From Methanonatronarchaeales archaeon (lineage in GTDB: Archaea; Halobacteriota; Methanonatronarchaeia; JAANXF01): DNA of 59,780 nucleotides. A program made the translations under genes and the position numbers. The notes below the pieces were generated by a model. The model was not told the DNA's origin, did no database searches, and saw only the letters and a program-made list of their open reading frames with translations. The stretch spans positions 1 to 59,780 of the forward strand of contig JAANXF010000005.1 in assembly GCA_018263395.1 (NCBI GenBank), given 5' to 3'. Below are positions 1 through 9,023 of this stretch, piece by piece (the stretch's first letter is position 1; every line of letters starts with the position of its first letter).

Positions 1-100
1 GGCAGGGGGGGAGCGCAGGACGGACTACACGCCCCTCGTCCTGCTGCTGCTGGCGGCCGTCCTGCTGTACGAGGCGAGGCTGACGGGGGTGGGGCGGTGA
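1..100 (+). CDS. C-terminal end of a membrane protein (partial)
   Basis: The frame from base 2 is open to a TGA at 98-100 and encodes about 32 residues. It has one hydrophobic segment (LVLLLLAAVLLYEA) and a short basic tail. The gene begins outside the window. Its stop overlaps the GTG of the next gene (GTGA), so the two are probably translationally coupled. The neighbour is a vWA/BatA-like membrane protein, and such genes often sit in clusters, so this may be another member, but the piece is too short to name. Confidence 0.6.
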   Translation, partial: AGGERRTDYTPLVLLLLAAVLLYEARLTGVGR

Positions 101-2451
101 GGTTCGAGGAGCCGGTCCTGCTCTCGCTCCTGGTCCTGCTGTTGCCCGTCGCGCTGCTGCTGTGGCGGAGGTCGGGGCGTCTGCTGGTGGTCTCGAGGAC
201 CGTAGTGCTTCTGCTACTGGTCGTCGCCGCCGTAAACCCGCTCCAGGCCCAGGAGGCCTCGTCGGAGGTGGAGGTTCCCAGGGTCACGTTCGTCCAGGAC
301 GCCACGGGCAGCATGGATATGTTCGATGGGTTCGACGGGGACCTGTCCGGGCTCAGAACCGAGACGGACCTCAGGACGATGACGCTCCGGGGCAACTCGT
401 CGCCCGTGGGCGACGCCCTGATGGAGGCGGCATCCCGGGGAGGGGCCGTGGTGCTTTACAGCGACGGCCGCGTTACGGAGGGCAGGTCCCTGGAGGAGGC
501 CGTCCTTTACGCGGCCAGGCGCAACGTATCGATATACGCGGTGAGACCCGGAGCCCGGTCGGGGGACGTCTCGGTCGAGGTCGTCGGGCCGAAGAACGTG
601 GTCGCCGGGGAGAACAGGTACTCGGTCGACGTGCGCTCCGCCGAGCCGTCGAGTTACTCCCTCGAGGTCAGGCTGGACGGGGTGAACGTGCTGTCCCGAG
701 ACGTGGAGGGGCACGAGGGGCTCCGCAGGTTCAACGTCACGCTCGAAATCGACGAGGGGAGGAACGTAATCGAGGCCGAGGTCTTCCCCGAAGGCGACGA
801 CCACTTCGAGTCGAACGACAGGTTCTCGAGGGCGGTGTGGGGCGCCCCGAAGCCGAGGGTGTTGCTGGTGAACGGCGGCTCCTCGCTGAGGTCGGTGCTG
901 GAATCGGGGTACAGGGTCACGGGGTCCTCCGGGGTGGAGGGACCGGAGGGGTACAGGGCCATCGTGCTCGACGACGTCGCGGCGGGGGAGCTTGACGGTT
1001 CGGAGCTCGACGCACTGAGCAGTTTCGTCGTCGAGGGGGGCGGTCTCGTAGTCGTCGGTGGGAGGTCCTCCTACAACTTCGGTGACTACCTGAACTCCTC
1101 GGTCGAGAACGTCCTGCCGGTGCGCTCCAGTCCGTCGAGGTTCTTCGGCGGACTCAACCTCGTCATAGTCATCGACGTGTCGGACAGCACGAGACAGGGG
1201 CCCTTCGGAGAGGGCATCGAGGACACAACGATTCTGGACCTGGAGAAGTCCAACGCGATTCACCTCGTTGACGAGATGGAGCGGGGAGACCGGGTTGCCG
1301 CAGTGACGTTCGGCGGAGCGGGATACACGGTGCTTCCCTCGAGGGACGGATGGGTTTCGGCGGAGGACTCGGGTTTACTGGTGGAGGAGCTCAGGCGTAT
1401 CCGGGCGGAGAGGGGTGGAGGGACGCTGCTATCCGAGGGGTTGCGGGAGGCTGCCCGCAGGCTGGGAGCCGTGGGGGGTTCCAAGACCGTTGTCGTGCTC
1501 ACCGACGGGGGAATCAAGGACGTCGAGACGGCGAGGGAGGACGTGGAGGCACTAGGTACAGTGGGTGCGGAGCTCGTCTTCGTCAAGGTGCGCTCGGGGA
1601 CCACCGGGAACGAGAACATCGACACCCTGGCCGAACTCACCGACACGCCGCTGTACGAGGTGGAGAGGGGCGAGGTGGCCTCCGTGGACCTGAGCGATGA
1701 GGACGCGCCTCCCGGGGTGGGTGACCGCGCCGAGTTCGGTCTATCGACGTCCGAGGTTGACCACTTCGTGACGAGGGGGCTCTCCCTGGACTCCTCCGTC
1801 ACGGGTTACAACGACGTGACGCCGAAGCCGGCCTCGGACCTCCTCGTCGTGACTGACACGGGTAGACCGGTGCTGACGACGTGGAGCTTCGGGCTGGGAC
1901 GCGTCGCGGCCCTCTCCACGGACGACGGGACCGCCTGGGCACCCGGGCTCTACTCCGGGGACCCGCTCCTCATTACGCGGACTGTCAGCTGGGCCGTGGA
2001 GGACCCGAGGGCGAGAGAGGGCGTCCTGGTGACCGCGGACGACGGGTGGGTGGGCTCCTCGCTAACAGTCAAGGTTGAGGCCGGGGAGGCCCCCTCGCTG
2101 GTGCTCGGCGAGCAGCCGGTCAGGCTGGGGAGGAGGGACGGGTACTACTCGGGGACGGTGGTTCCGCTGGAGAGGGGCGTCTACGCCCTGGCGGGGTACC
2201 CCGTGGCGGTGAACTATCCGCTCGAGTACAGGGAGACGGGCTTCGACGAGGGGCTTGAGCAGCTGCTGCGGGCCACGGGAGGCGGGGTGGCTCCGGGCGT
2301 AAACGTAACGAGGGAGGAGCTGCTGGCAGGGGCGGCCGTCCGGTCGACGGAGGAGGTCTCGCTCAGGTGGTTGCCGCTGGCGGCAGCCCTCGCCATTTTC
2401 GCGTTCGACGTGTCCCTCCGGAGGTGGAGGGAGGTGAAGGGACGCGGCTAG
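97..2451 (+). CDS. Membrane-anchored von Willebrand factor A domain protein (BatA-like)
   Basis: This 784-residue protein has two hydrophobic segments near the N terminus (residues 8-24 and 32-50) and one near the C terminus (about 762-775). An amidotransferase-like fold region lies around 250-350 (RVLLVNGGSS, VVEGGGLVVVGG). It is followed by a vWA domain from about 352, whose metal site reads DVSDST, with TDGG near 468. A shorter vWA-like stretch occurs near residue 65 (VTFVQDATGSMD). vWA proteins bind ligands through a metal ion and often work beside MoxR-type ATPases; none is visible here. The large middle part should lie outside the membrane. GTG start, overlapping the upstream stop. The stop shares CTAG with the convergent next gene. 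Confidence 0.8.
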   Translation: MRFEEPVLLSLLVLLLPVALLLWRRSGRLLVVSRTVVLLLLVVAAVNPLQAQEASSEVEVPRVTFVQDATGSMDMFDGFDGDLSGLRTETDLRTMTLRGNSSPVGDALMEAASRGGAVVLYSDGRVTEGRSLEEAVLYAARRNVSIYAVRPGARSGDVSVEVVGPKNVVAGENRYSVDVRSAEPSSYSLEVRLDGVNVLSRDVEGHEGLRRFNVTLEIDEGRNVIEAEVFPEGDDHFESNDRFSRAVWGAPKPRVLLVNGGSSLRSVLESGYRVTGSSGVEGPEGYRAIVLDDVAAGELDGSELDALSSFVVEGGGLVVVGGRSSYNFGDYLNSSVENVLPVRSSPSRFFGGLNLVIVIDVSDSTRQGPFGEGIEDTTILDLEKSNAIHLVDEMERGDRVAAVTFGGAGYTVLPSRDGWVSAEDSGLLVEELRRIRAERGGGTLLSEGLREAARRLGAVGGSKTVVVLTDGGIKDVETAREDVEALGTVGAELVFVKVRSGTTGNENIDTLAELTDTPLYEVERGEVASVDLSDEDAPPGVGDRAEFGLSTSEVDHFVTRGLSLDSSVTGYNDVTPKPASDLLVVTDTGRPVLTTWSFGLGRVAALSTDDGTAWAPGLYSGDPLLITRTVSWAVEDPRAREGVLVTADDGWVGSSLTVKVEAGEAPSLVLGEQPVRLGRRDGYYSGTVVPLERGVYALAGYPVAVNYPLEYRETGFDEGLEQLLRATGGGVAPGVNVTREELLAGAAVRSTEEVSLRWLPLAAALAIFAFDVSLRRWREVKGRG

Positions 2452-3035
2452 ATTCCGGAACCGACGTCGTCACAGGCACTCGACATCTCCTCCAGGGCGC
2501 TCTCGTAGGCCCCGAGCAGCTTCCTGCCCGCCGCAGTGAGGCTGGAGCCACCCCCTCCCCTGCCGCCCCTCTTGCGCTCCACGAGCTTCCTTCCGGCCCT
2601 CCTCTCCATGAGAAGGATCCTCTCCAGGGCGTACCTGTTCGACATGTCGAGCTTCCTGGCGGCCCCGCTTACCGAGCCCTCCCCGTCCACGGCGCGGAGG
2701 ATCGCGGCACCGCCCTCCCCGAGGACGTACTCCCCGCTCTCGTTCGAGAGCCAGGTCTTGAACTCGAGGTGGATGCCCCCCGACACCGGGGGCAGCAGGG
2801 CCACCTCGTCCCCCTCGTCGACGGGCGAGCCGGGTCCCGCGAGCTCCCCGTTCACGAGTACCCTCACGCTCCTTCGAAGCTCGCCGGACTCCGTTACCCG
2901 CTCCCCGAGTTCGGGATGCAGGTCGAACAGGCCCACCAGCACGTCCTCGACCCGGGAACCGTCGACCTTCAGCTCCAGGCTTCCCGAACCCGCGGCCTCC
3001 CGGAAGTTTGCGAACAGCCGTACCTCAACCCTCAA
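2448..3035 (-). CDS. MoaD-like ubiquitin-fold domain fused to a ModE-type DNA-binding domain
   Basis: The first about 87 residues are a MoaD/SAMP-type beta-grasp domain (MRVEVRLFANFREAAG at the start) that ends in PPVSGG. This is the diglycine that carries thiocarboxylate in molybdopterin synthesis or forms isopeptide bonds in archaeal sampylation. The remaining about 108 residues match the ModE N-terminal winged helix (GSVSGAARKLDMSNRYALERI), which in other proteins senses molybdate supply. The diglycine is internal here, so it could act only after cleavage, or the domain serves another role. The gene overlaps the DUF357 gene by 11 bases and converges on the vWA gene with shared stops. A molybdenum-linked regulator is inferred from the domains only. 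Confidence 0.8.
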   Translation of the reverse strand: MRVEVRLFANFREAAGSGSLELKVDGSRVEDVLVGLFDLHPELGERVTESGELRRSVRVLVNGELAGPGSPVDEGDEVALLPPVSGGIHLEFKTWLSNESGEYVLGEGGAAILRAVDGEGSVSGAARKLDMSNRYALERILLMERRAGRKLVERKRGGRGGGGSSLTAAGRKLLGAYESALEEMSSACDDVGSGI

Positions 3036-3261
3036 CGGTCCCGAGCCTCCTTCCGATCTCCAGCCAGCTCCAGGCCCACACGAGGGCCTCGAAGCTCTCC
3101 ACCAGCATTCCCCTCTCCTCGAAGTGCTTCGAGTCGGCGTAGTACGCCTCTATGTTCTCCACGAACTCGTCCTCGCCGCTCAGGCCCTCCATCTCCGTCT
3201 CCAGCCTCTTCCTCCACCTCTCCGCCTCCTCCCTGAGGCGTACCTCAACCCCTGCGCTCAT
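3025..3261 (-). CDS. DUF357 family archaeal protein
   Basis: This 78-residue, highly charged helical protein contains the DUF357 signature (ENIEAYYADSKHFEERG and ESFEALVWAWSWLEIG). The family is small, archaeal and of unknown function. The length is typical. The gene overlaps the glycosylase gene upstream by 17 bases and the MoaD-ModE gene downstream by 11 bases, so the four minus-strand genes here look like one transcription unit. Confidence 0.85.
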   Translation of the reverse strand: MSAGVEVRLREEAERWRKRLETEMEGLSGEDEFVENIEAYYADSKHFEERGMLVESFEALVWAWSWLEIGRRLGTVEG

Positions 3262-4042
3262 CGTCGTAAAGGTACAGCTGCGCCAGACCGGCGTGCTCCC
3301 CGAACCGCTCCCTCAGCGTGTCGCTGCAATCCCCGTACCCCGAGCCTCCGAGCCTCCTCCGCATGTGTACGTCTATCGGCGCCGCCTCGAACCTTCCGAG
3401 GGCGTAGAGCAGCACGCAGTCCGCTACCTTCGGGCCTACCCCCTTCAGGGCGAGCAGCTCCTCCCTCGCCTCCCCGGTGGAGAGCCCGTCGACGTAGTGG
3501 ATATTTCCGTCGGCCGCCCACCTCGATGCTGCCCGCAGGTACGGGGCGCGGTAACCGGTCCGGCAGGCCCGGAGCTCGTCCACGGTCGCGTCAGCCAGGT
3601 CGGACGGCGTGGGGAAGGAGTGCAGCCCACCGACCTCCTCTCCGAAACGCCTCGACAGGCTCGACGCCGCGTCCCTCCACCGCTTCACCGAGGTGTTCTG
3701 CGACAGCAGGGAGCACACCAGCCCCTCGAAGGGCTGGGCGCTGAGGTTGAGGCGAAGGCCGAGACGTCTCTCGACGGCGTCCAGCAGGGCAGGGGTCGAC
3801 CGCGCGATACCCATGAACTCTTCGAAGGGATACTTCGGCGTAACGGCCCTCTCTGCCACCCGCCGAAGCGTCCTCCCCCCGAGCCCGTCCGACTCCGCGA
3901 CGACGTCATCCCCATCGTGCCGCAGCGAGACTGTAGAGCCCTCAAGCGCCTTGACGAACTCGCCGTTTCGGCGCTCCCACAGCCCGGAGGTCTGGCCAGC
4001 GGATAGGGTGCGCTCGAGGTCCAGAGGGCCCTCGGTCCTCAG
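3245..4042 (-). CDS. 8-oxoguanine DNA glycosylase-like (HhH-GPD) enzyme
   Basis: The helix-hairpin-helix reads LKGVGPKVADC, followed by the catalytic aspartate in PIDVH. The lysine in SQNTSVKRW fits the Schiff-base lysine of OGG1-type base excision glycosylases. An ATG/GTG-based call would start at GTG 3859 and give 204 residues. The frame is open well upstream, and the added residues (LDLERTLSAGQT, SLRHDGDDVV) match the N-terminal beta domain of this family. There is no ATG, GTG or TTG in that extension. The most likely start is CTG at 4040-4042, in a CTGA overlap with the stop of the upstream gene, giving 265 residues. Its role would be removal of oxidised guanine from DNA. Confidence 0.8.
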   Translation of the reverse strand: MRTEGPLDLERTLSAGQTSGLWERRNGEFVKALEGSTVSLRHDGDDVVAESDGLGGRTLRRVAERAVTPKYPFEEFMGIARSTPALLDAVERRLGLRLNLSAQPFEGLVCSLLSQNTSVKRWRDAASSLSRRFGEEVGGLHSFPTPSDLADATVDELRACRTGYRAPYLRAASRWAADGNIHYVDGLSTGEAREELLALKGVGPKVADCVLLYALGRFEAAPIDVHMRRRLGGSGYGDCSDTLRERFGEHAGLAQLYLYDDERRG

Positions 4043-4578
4043 TCGAACAGACCCGATGGGAACTCCTCCCGTATTTGCATAAGCACCTCTCCGTTCCTGG
4101 TTATATCGTACTCGCGGTAGAAAAGCTCCTCCCGGCCCAGGACGTCGGCGCCCGGCCCGCTCTCCGTGACCCCCAGCTCCTTTATGTCCCGGCGTGCCTC
4201 TATGGACAGCTCGGCCATTATGCGCCCGATCGGTTTGTCCCTCCTCAGGAGGGCCTCCCTGAAACGGGGCTCCAGCCTGCCGACAGGGGTGAGCGACTCG
4301 GCGTACACCAGGGGCCTGTCGCCTCTCAGCACCACCCTCCTGACGTTAACACCGTCCCCCGTGTCTATGCCGAGGGAGGCTGCCTGCCCGGCCGTGGCGG
4401 GGACCACCCTCTGCTCGAGGGTCTCGACGCCGACCTCGTCGCCCGTGAGCACCTCGAGGAGGAAAGTGACGGAGCCGTCCGTGCCGAGCAGTATTCGCTC
4501 CTCGAGTGAGGGCTCGATTCCCCTCTCTTTCAGGGAGCGAAGTAGCTCGAGCGGGGCCGGGGGACGGTCGTTAGACAT
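4039..4578 (-). CDS. Chorismate pyruvate-lyase-like protein (archaeal DUF98 family)
   Basis: The 179-residue protein has a winged-helix-like N-terminal part and a UbiC/UTRA-like fold (GDGVNVRRVVLRGDRPLVYAESLTP split over about 75-100, and KPIGRIMAE). Archaeal relatives convert chorismate to 4-hydroxybenzoate, and similar folds also occur as ligand domains of GntR regulators. The alanine-rich centre and the C-terminal FYREYDITRNGEVLMQI segment fit the enzyme family. It is the first gene of the minus-strand unit running down to the MoaD-ModE gene. Its product could feed an aromatic cofactor pathway, but nothing nearby settles which one. Confidence 0.7.
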   Translation of the reverse strand: MSNDRPPAPLELLRSLKERGIEPSLEERILLGTDGSVTFLLEVLTGDEVGVETLEQRVVPATAGQAASLGIDTGDGVNVRRVVLRGDRPLVYAESLTPVGRLEPRFREALLRRDKPIGRIMAELSIEARRDIKELGVTESGPGADVLGREELFYREYDITRNGEVLMQIREEFPSGLFD

Positions 4579-4710
4579 ACGGGGTACTTGGCCGCCCTCG
4601 GCCCTAAAGCCTGTCGAGGAAAATCTTTATGTTGTAATCTGCTCATTCATGGCCGAATCCTACAGGAAAAATCATGATTAATACTGTGCGAGTACGGTGA
4701 GGTAGTACAG
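4579..4710. promoter_or_regulatory. Divergent promoter region between the chorismate-lyase-like gene and the nuo operon
   Basis: This gap is much richer in A and T than its surroundings. For nuoA, a TATA-like GATTAATAC lies near 4677-4685, about 26-34 bases before the GTG, so the message may be nearly leaderless. A GAGGTAG purine run lies just upstream of the GTG. For the minus-strand gene, ATAAAGAT on the reverse strand near 4623-4630 is a candidate TATA box. Confidence 0.4.
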
Positions 4711-5076
4711 GTGGCGATACTGGACGTGTACGGACCGGTGTTCGCGATGTTCCTGATGGGGTCAGGTTTCGCTATTGTAAACCTGCTCGTCGCGCGGCTC
4801 TTTCGACCCACCGTTCCGGTGGAGGATAAATACGTCCCGTACGAGTGCGGTGAGCACCCCTGGGGGGAGGCACAGCTACAGATGGACGTCCAGTACTACC
4901 TGGTCGCACTCGTCTTCGTGGTTTTCGACGTCGAAATCGTCTTCATAGCGCCGTGGACCGTCGTGTTCAGGGACATGGCTAACGCCATCCTTCTCCCGAT
5001 GCTCGTTTTCCTGTTCGTCGTGTTCGTGCCGTTCGTCTACGCGTGGAGGAAGGGGGGTATCGAGTGGATCCACTGA
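4711..5076 (+). CDS. nuoA: NADH dehydrogenase-like complex I subunit A
   Basis: The 121-residue protein has three membrane helices and the conserved loop [15 protein letters not shown] after helix 1, whose cysteine and acidic residues lie near the quinone channel. [10 protein letters not shown] in helix 2 is also typical of NuoA. Complex I moves electrons to quinone and pumps ions; subunit A helps join the membrane arm to the hydrophilic arm. It starts with GTG as the first gene of the operon and overlaps nuoB by 13 bases. Confidence 0.95.
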   Translation: MAILDVYGPVFAMFLMGSGFAIVNLLVARLFRPTVPVEDKYVPYECGEHPWGEAQLQMDVQYYLVALVFVVFDVEIVFIAPWTVVFRDMANAILLPMLVFLFVVFVPFVYAWRKGGIEWIH

Positions 5077-5672
5077 GAGTACCCGACGACGTCGAGGACC
5101 ACGCGGTAACCGAGAATCGAATCGTAGAGTGGCTGCCGGACGGAATAGTCCTCACGACCCTGGAGAAGGCCCTGAACTGGGCAAGGGCCAGCAGCCTCTG
5201 GCCCATGACCTTCGGCCTGGCTTGCTGCGCCATCGAGATGATGGGGACCGGCATGCCGAGGTGGGACGTGGACAGGTACGGTATGGGAGTCTTCCGGGGC
5301 TCACCGAGGCAGTCCGACATCATGATCGTCTCCGGAACCGTGACCAGGAAATTCGCGCCACGCATGCGTCGGCTTTACGACCAGATGCCCGAGCCGAAGT
5401 ACGTGGTATCGATGGGGAGCTGCGCGAACACGGGCGGACCGTACAGGCACAGCTACTCCGTGGTGAAGGCGGACGACGTCGTTCCGGTGGACGTCTACGC
5501 AGCCGGATGTGCCGCCAGGCCCGAGTCCCTGCAGGCAGCGTTTCTCCAGCTGATGAGAAAGATTCAGAGGGACCCGGAGACGAAGCTTTTCGAAAAGCTG
5601 GGTCCGGTGACGGACTGGTCGGGAACAGAGGTCGACTGGGAAGAGACGTTCGGAAAGGAGCTGGATGAATAA
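5064..5672 (+). CDS. nuoB: Complex I subunit B (carries Fe-S cluster N2)
   Basis: The protein shows all four ligands of the last iron-sulphur cluster before quinone: the cysteine pair in [10 protein letters not shown], the cysteine of [11 protein letters not shown] and that of [10 protein letters not shown]. An upstream ATG at 5043 would overlap nuoA by 34 bases. The GTG at 5064, preceded by GGAGG and then AGGGGGG, fits the usual operon spacing better and gives about 202 residues. It ends with an 8-base overlap with nuoCD. Confidence 0.95.
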   Translation: MDPLRVPDDVEDHAVTENRIVEWLPDGIVLTTLEKALNWARASSLWPMTFGLACCAIEMMGTGMPRWDVDRYGMGVFRGSPRQSDIMIVSGTVTRKFAPRMRRLYDQMPEPKYVVSMGSCANTGGPYRHSYSVVKADDVVPVDVYAAGCAARPESLQAAFLQLMRKIQRDPETKLFEKLGPVTDWSGTEVDWEETFGKELDE

Positions 5673-7224
5673 ACCGCCCGCCGTCAGGCTGTTCGGCGAG
5701 GTGGGAGCCCGACCCGGTGGGAAGCACACCCTGGAGTGTGACCCCTCGGACGTGGGGAACGTCTGCAGCAAAATCAGGGACGCCGGGTTCGACTTCCTGT
5801 CGTTCGTCACGGCTGTCGAACGGGGCGACTCGTTCGAAGTCGTGTACCACATGCGGAACACAGGGGAGTGGGAGAGGCTCTTCCTGAAGACCGAGGTTCC
5901 GAGGGACGAGGCCTCGCTGCCGACGGTCTCGGACGTGTGGCGTGCCGCGAACTGGCACGAGCGGGAGGTCTACGACCTGTTCGGGGTGGAGTTCGACGGA
6001 CACCCGAAGCTGGAGCGCATAATTCTGCACGAGAACTGGGTCGGTCATCCCCTGAGGAAGGATTACGAGGAGCGCGAGCAGGACATCACGCTGGACATGA
6101 TAGACCTCGTGGACGATGAGGGCGGAGAGGACCACGACGTGATGTACGTCAACGTGGGTCCGCAGCACCCCGCGGCCCACGGAGTCGCCCGCATACAGGC
6201 CGCATTCGACGGCGAGATGGTGGAGAAGGTGAACTTCGACATCGGGTTCATGCACCGCGGCGTGGAGAAGCTCTGCGAGACCTTCGAGTATAGGCAGATC
6301 GTTCCCTACTACGACAGGATGGACTGGACCGGTCCCTCCAACGTGGAGGGGGCCTACGTCAGGGCGGTTGAAGAACTGCTTGAGGTGGAGGCTCCTCCAA
6401 GGGCGCAGTACCTCCGCGTAATCGCGTCGGAGCTGGGCAGAATCACGGGGCACCTCATAGGCGTCGGCCAGATGGCGATGGACCTCACCGGAATGACCGG
6501 AGTCATCTTCATGTACTGCTGGCGGGAGCGGGAGAAGGCCCTGGACCTGCTGGACATGATGACGGGGGGCCGCCTCACCCATAACTACATGACCATCGGG
6601 GGAACCCGGTACGACCTTTCCGAAGGCCTCGAGGAGAAGGCCCTGAAGTTCACGAAGGAGATGCGTGAGGCGATAGTGGAGTACCATTCCCTCACGACGG
6701 AGAACGAGGTGTTCCGCGCCCGCACCGTGGGCACCGGCGTGATGGACGGCGACCTGATGCTGGACTGGGGCGTAACCGGTCCGTCGCTCAGGGGAAGCGG
6801 CGTGGACTACGACCTGCGCCGCGACGACCCGTACTTCCTTTACGAGGACTTCGACTTCGACGTAATAACGTACCCCGACGGGGGCAACTACGACAGGTTC
6901 GAGGTCCGGATGGACGAGATGGAGGAGTCCTGCCGTATCATCGAGCAGGCCCTAGACGAGATGCCGGGAGGAGACCACCAGGCCAAGGTCCCGAAGCGGC
7001 TCAGGGCGGACGGTGAGCATTACGCCGCCGTGGAAGCCCCGAAGGGAGAGTTCGGCACCTACATCGTGGCTGACGGAACCAACAAGCCGCAGCGGCTGAA
7101 GATAAGGACCCCGAGCTTCTCCAACATAGCCTGCGTGGAGGACCTCGTGAGGGGTGAGAAGATCCCCGACCTCGTCGTTGGCTTCGCGTCGCTGGACCCG
7201 GTGTTCGGGGAGGTGGACCGTTGA
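5665..7224 (+). CDS. nuoCD: Complex I fused subunits C and D
   Basis: Residues 1 to about 140 are the NuoC (30-kDa) domain ([27 protein letters not shown]). From about residue 155 the NuoD (49-kDa) domain begins with [12 protein letters not shown] and includes the quinone-pocket segment. The C terminus [18 protein letters not shown] is diagnostic of NuoD. The 519-residue length fits a CD fusion. This subunit shapes the quinone site next to cluster N2. ATG start inside the end of nuoB; its stop overlaps the TTG of nuoH (TTGA). Confidence 0.95.
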   Translation: MNKPPAVRLFGEVGARPGGKHTLECDPSDVGNVCSKIRDAGFDFLSFVTAVERGDSFEVVYHMRNTGEWERLFLKTEVPRDEASLPTVSDVWRAANWHEREVYDLFGVEFDGHPKLERIILHENWVGHPLRKDYEEREQDITLDMIDLVDDEGGEDHDVMYVNVGPQHPAAHGVARIQAAFDGEMVEKVNFDIGFMHRGVEKLCETFEYRQIVPYYDRMDWTGPSNVEGAYVRAVEELLEVEAPPRAQYLRVIASELGRITGHLIGVGQMAMDLTGMTGVIFMYCWREREKALDLLDMMTGGRLTHNYMTIGGTRYDLSEGLEEKALKFTKEMREAIVEYHSLTTENEVFRARTVGTGVMDGDLMLDWGVTGPSLRGSGVDYDLRRDDPYFLYEDFDFDVITYPDGGNYDRFEVRMDEMEESCRIIEQALDEMPGGDHQAKVPKRLRADGEHYAAVEAPKGEFGTYIVADGTNKPQRLKIRTPSFSNIACVEDLVRGEKIPDLVVGFASLDPVFGEVDR

Positions 7225-8261
7225 ACGCCACCAACATGACCGACGCCCTCCTGAACGCGCTGGGGATTTACGGACTGGAGGGGCTGCCGCTCCTTGTGGC
7301 GCAGGTCGCGGTGGGCGCGATTCTCGCCGCAGTAATCATACTCGTCATCGCCCTGGTCACGTACTATAAGAGGAAGTTCATGGGGGACGCCGCGGTACGT
7401 ATCGGCCCCAACAGGACCGGTCCCTTCGGAATCCTGATCTGGGTCGCCGATGCGATCAAGCTGATACAGAAAGAGGATATCGTACACAGAGACGCAGACC
7501 CGTGGGTGTTCAACGCAGGTCCCATCGTGATGGTGACGGCCACCGTGATGACCTTCGCCGTCGTGCCGTTTGGTTACGGCCTCGTTTTCTCCAACATGGA
7601 TGTGGGTCTCGTCTACCTCTTCGCGATTTCTGAGCTGTCCCTGCTCGGCGTAATCATGGCGGGCTACGGCTCCAACAACAAGTGGGCCACGATATCCACC
7701 CTCAGGGCGGTCCTGCAGACGATAAGCTACGAGATCACCCTGATAATCGCCGCCCTCGGGGTCGTGATGGTGGCCGGTACGTTTAACCTTCACGAAATCG
7801 TGCTGGCGCAGGAGGGAACGTTCTTTGGGATACTTCCGAGGTGGTTCGTCTTCACGCAGCCCGTGGCCTTCGTCCTGTTCACGGTGGCGATGTTCGGGGA
7901 AATCATGCGGAACCCCTTCGACCTGCCGGAGGCCGAATCGGAACTCGTGGCGGGCTACTACACCGAGTACTCGGGCTTCAAGTTCGCCCTGATCTTCTTC
8001 GCCGAGTTCGGCCACATGGTGCTCGCCACCTTCGTCCTGACGACGATTTTTCTCGGTGGATGGCTCGGGCCGTCCTTTCTGCCCGGCGTCCTGTGGTTCA
8101 CCGTCAAGGCGTACTTCGTCCTGCTCCTGATATTCGTGATGAGGATGACCCACCCGAGGGTGAGGCCGGACCAGATGCTTCAACTCGGTTGGAAGGGCCT
8201 GCTGGAGCTCTCGTTCGTCAACCTCGTGCTGACCGGCGTGGTGCTGGCGGTGGTAGCTTGA
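7221..8261 (+). CDS. nuoH: Complex I membrane subunit H
   Basis: The 346-residue protein has eight predicted membrane helices. RIGPNRTGPFG, the polar loop NNKWATISTLRAVLQTISYE and the acidic loop NPFDLPEAESELVAGY are hallmark NuoH segments that border the quinone channel and carry conserved charges. The TTG at 7221 overlaps the nuoCD stop; an ATG at 7236 is an alternative. NuoH joins the hydrophilic arm to the pump subunits. Confidence 0.95.
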   Translation: MNATNMTDALLNALGIYGLEGLPLLVAQVAVGAILAAVIILVIALVTYYKRKFMGDAAVRIGPNRTGPFGILIWVADAIKLIQKEDIVHRDADPWVFNAGPIVMVTATVMTFAVVPFGYGLVFSNMDVGLVYLFAISELSLLGVIMAGYGSNNKWATISTLRAVLQTISYEITLIIAALGVVMVAGTFNLHEIVLAQEGTFFGILPRWFVFTQPVAFVLFTVAMFGEIMRNPFDLPEAESELVAGYYTEYSGFKFALIFFAEFGHMVLATFVLTTIFLGGWLGPSFLPGVLWFTVKAYFVLLLIFVMRMTHPRVRPDQMLQLGWKGLLELSFVNLVLTGVVLAVVA

Positions 8262-8277
8262 CCCGGCAACCGCGGAG

Positions 8278-8775
8278 GTGGCGGCCGTGAAGGGCATGCT
8301 GAGGGGGATGGCCACGGTAGCGAGGCACGTCTTCAGGCCGCTGTTTACCGAGCAGTACCCGGAGAAGCAGCTCGAGCTGCCCGAGATCGAGAGGGGGCGC
8401 CTCCTCTTCCTGGAGGAGCGCTGCATAAAGTGCAGGCAGTGCGAGAGGATATGCCCGAACGGAACCATCTCCATGGAGGTCGAGAGGGACCTGAAGTCCG
8501 AGACCGGGGAGAAGCTCATCCTCAGGGAGTACAACGTCCATCAGGGAAGCTGCCTGGTTTGCGACCTGTGCGTAGAGGTCTGCCCGACGGACACCCTCGC
8601 CTGGGCCACCGTCTACGAGGCACCGACGTTTAAAAGGGAGGACCTGTTCTTCGACAGGGAGCGCCTCGCCTGGGAAACCGACCGGGTTTCGCTGGACAGG
8701 ATAGCGGAGTCCACCTTCTACGAAAGGGACGACTACGTGGAGGCCGTCAGGGCCAGCAGGGAGGGGGAGAGATGA
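8278..8775 (+). CDS. nuoI: Complex I subunit I, two [4Fe-4S] ferredoxin-like protein
   Basis: Two cluster motifs are present: CIKCRQCERICP and CLVCDLCVEVCP. These correspond to N6a and N6b, which relay electrons to cluster N2. The protein has 165 residues from the GTG at 8278; in-frame GTG 8287 and ATG 8293 are alternatives. The stop overlaps nuoJ1 (ATGA). The operon has no nuoEFG, so NuoI may be where an unknown electron donor docks, as proposed for other EFG-less complexes. Confidence 0.95.
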   Translation: MAAVKGMLRGMATVARHVFRPLFTEQYPEKQLELPEIERGRLLFLEERCIKCRQCERICPNGTISMEVERDLKSETGEKLILREYNVHQGSCLVCDLCVEVCPTDTLAWATVYEAPTFKREDLFFDRERLAWETDRVSLDRIAESTFYERDDYVEAVRASREGER

Positions 8776-9023
8776 GTGCGGAGCTCCTCGTTTTCTACGC
8801 CCTGGCGGGGATCACGCTGGGCTCCGCAGCCATGGTCGTCAGGACGAGGGAACCGTTTCACTGCGCGCTGTGGTGTGCCCTGTCGCTTTTCTCCATCGCC
8901 GGTCACTACGTACTCCTCAGGGCGGAGTTCGTCGCCGTAATGCAGGTCCTCATCTACGTGGGAGCCGTGATGATCCTGATAATCTTCGTGATCATGCTGA
9001 CGAGGAGGACGGAGCCGATATGA
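8772..9023 (+). CDS. nuoJ1: Complex I subunit J, N-terminal half
   Basis: The 83-residue protein has three membrane helices and covers the front of NuoJ. EPFHCALWCALSLFSIAGHY and VLIYVGAVMILIIFVIML are the characteristic second and third helices, including the pi-bulge region (YVGAVMI). NuoJ is split into two genes here, as in haloarchaea. It overlaps nuoI and nuoJ2 by 4 bases each, which suggests balanced translation of the halves. Confidence 0.9.
   Translation: MSAELLVFYALAGITLGSAAMVVRTREPFHCALWCALSLFSIAGHYVLLRAEFVAVMQVLIYVGAVMILIIFVIMLTRRTEPI

Noticed and set aside
214-1263. Long open frame on the minus strand inside the vWA gene (349 residues)
   Set aside because: Its translation is rich in Arg, Pro, Val and His with no domain, and the plus strand there encodes a clear vWA protein. 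It is a shadow frame caused by high GC.
5320-6687. 455-residue minus-strand frame inside nuoB-nuoCD
   Set aside because: The plus-strand proteins are unmistakable complex I subunits, and the reverse frame has no motif.
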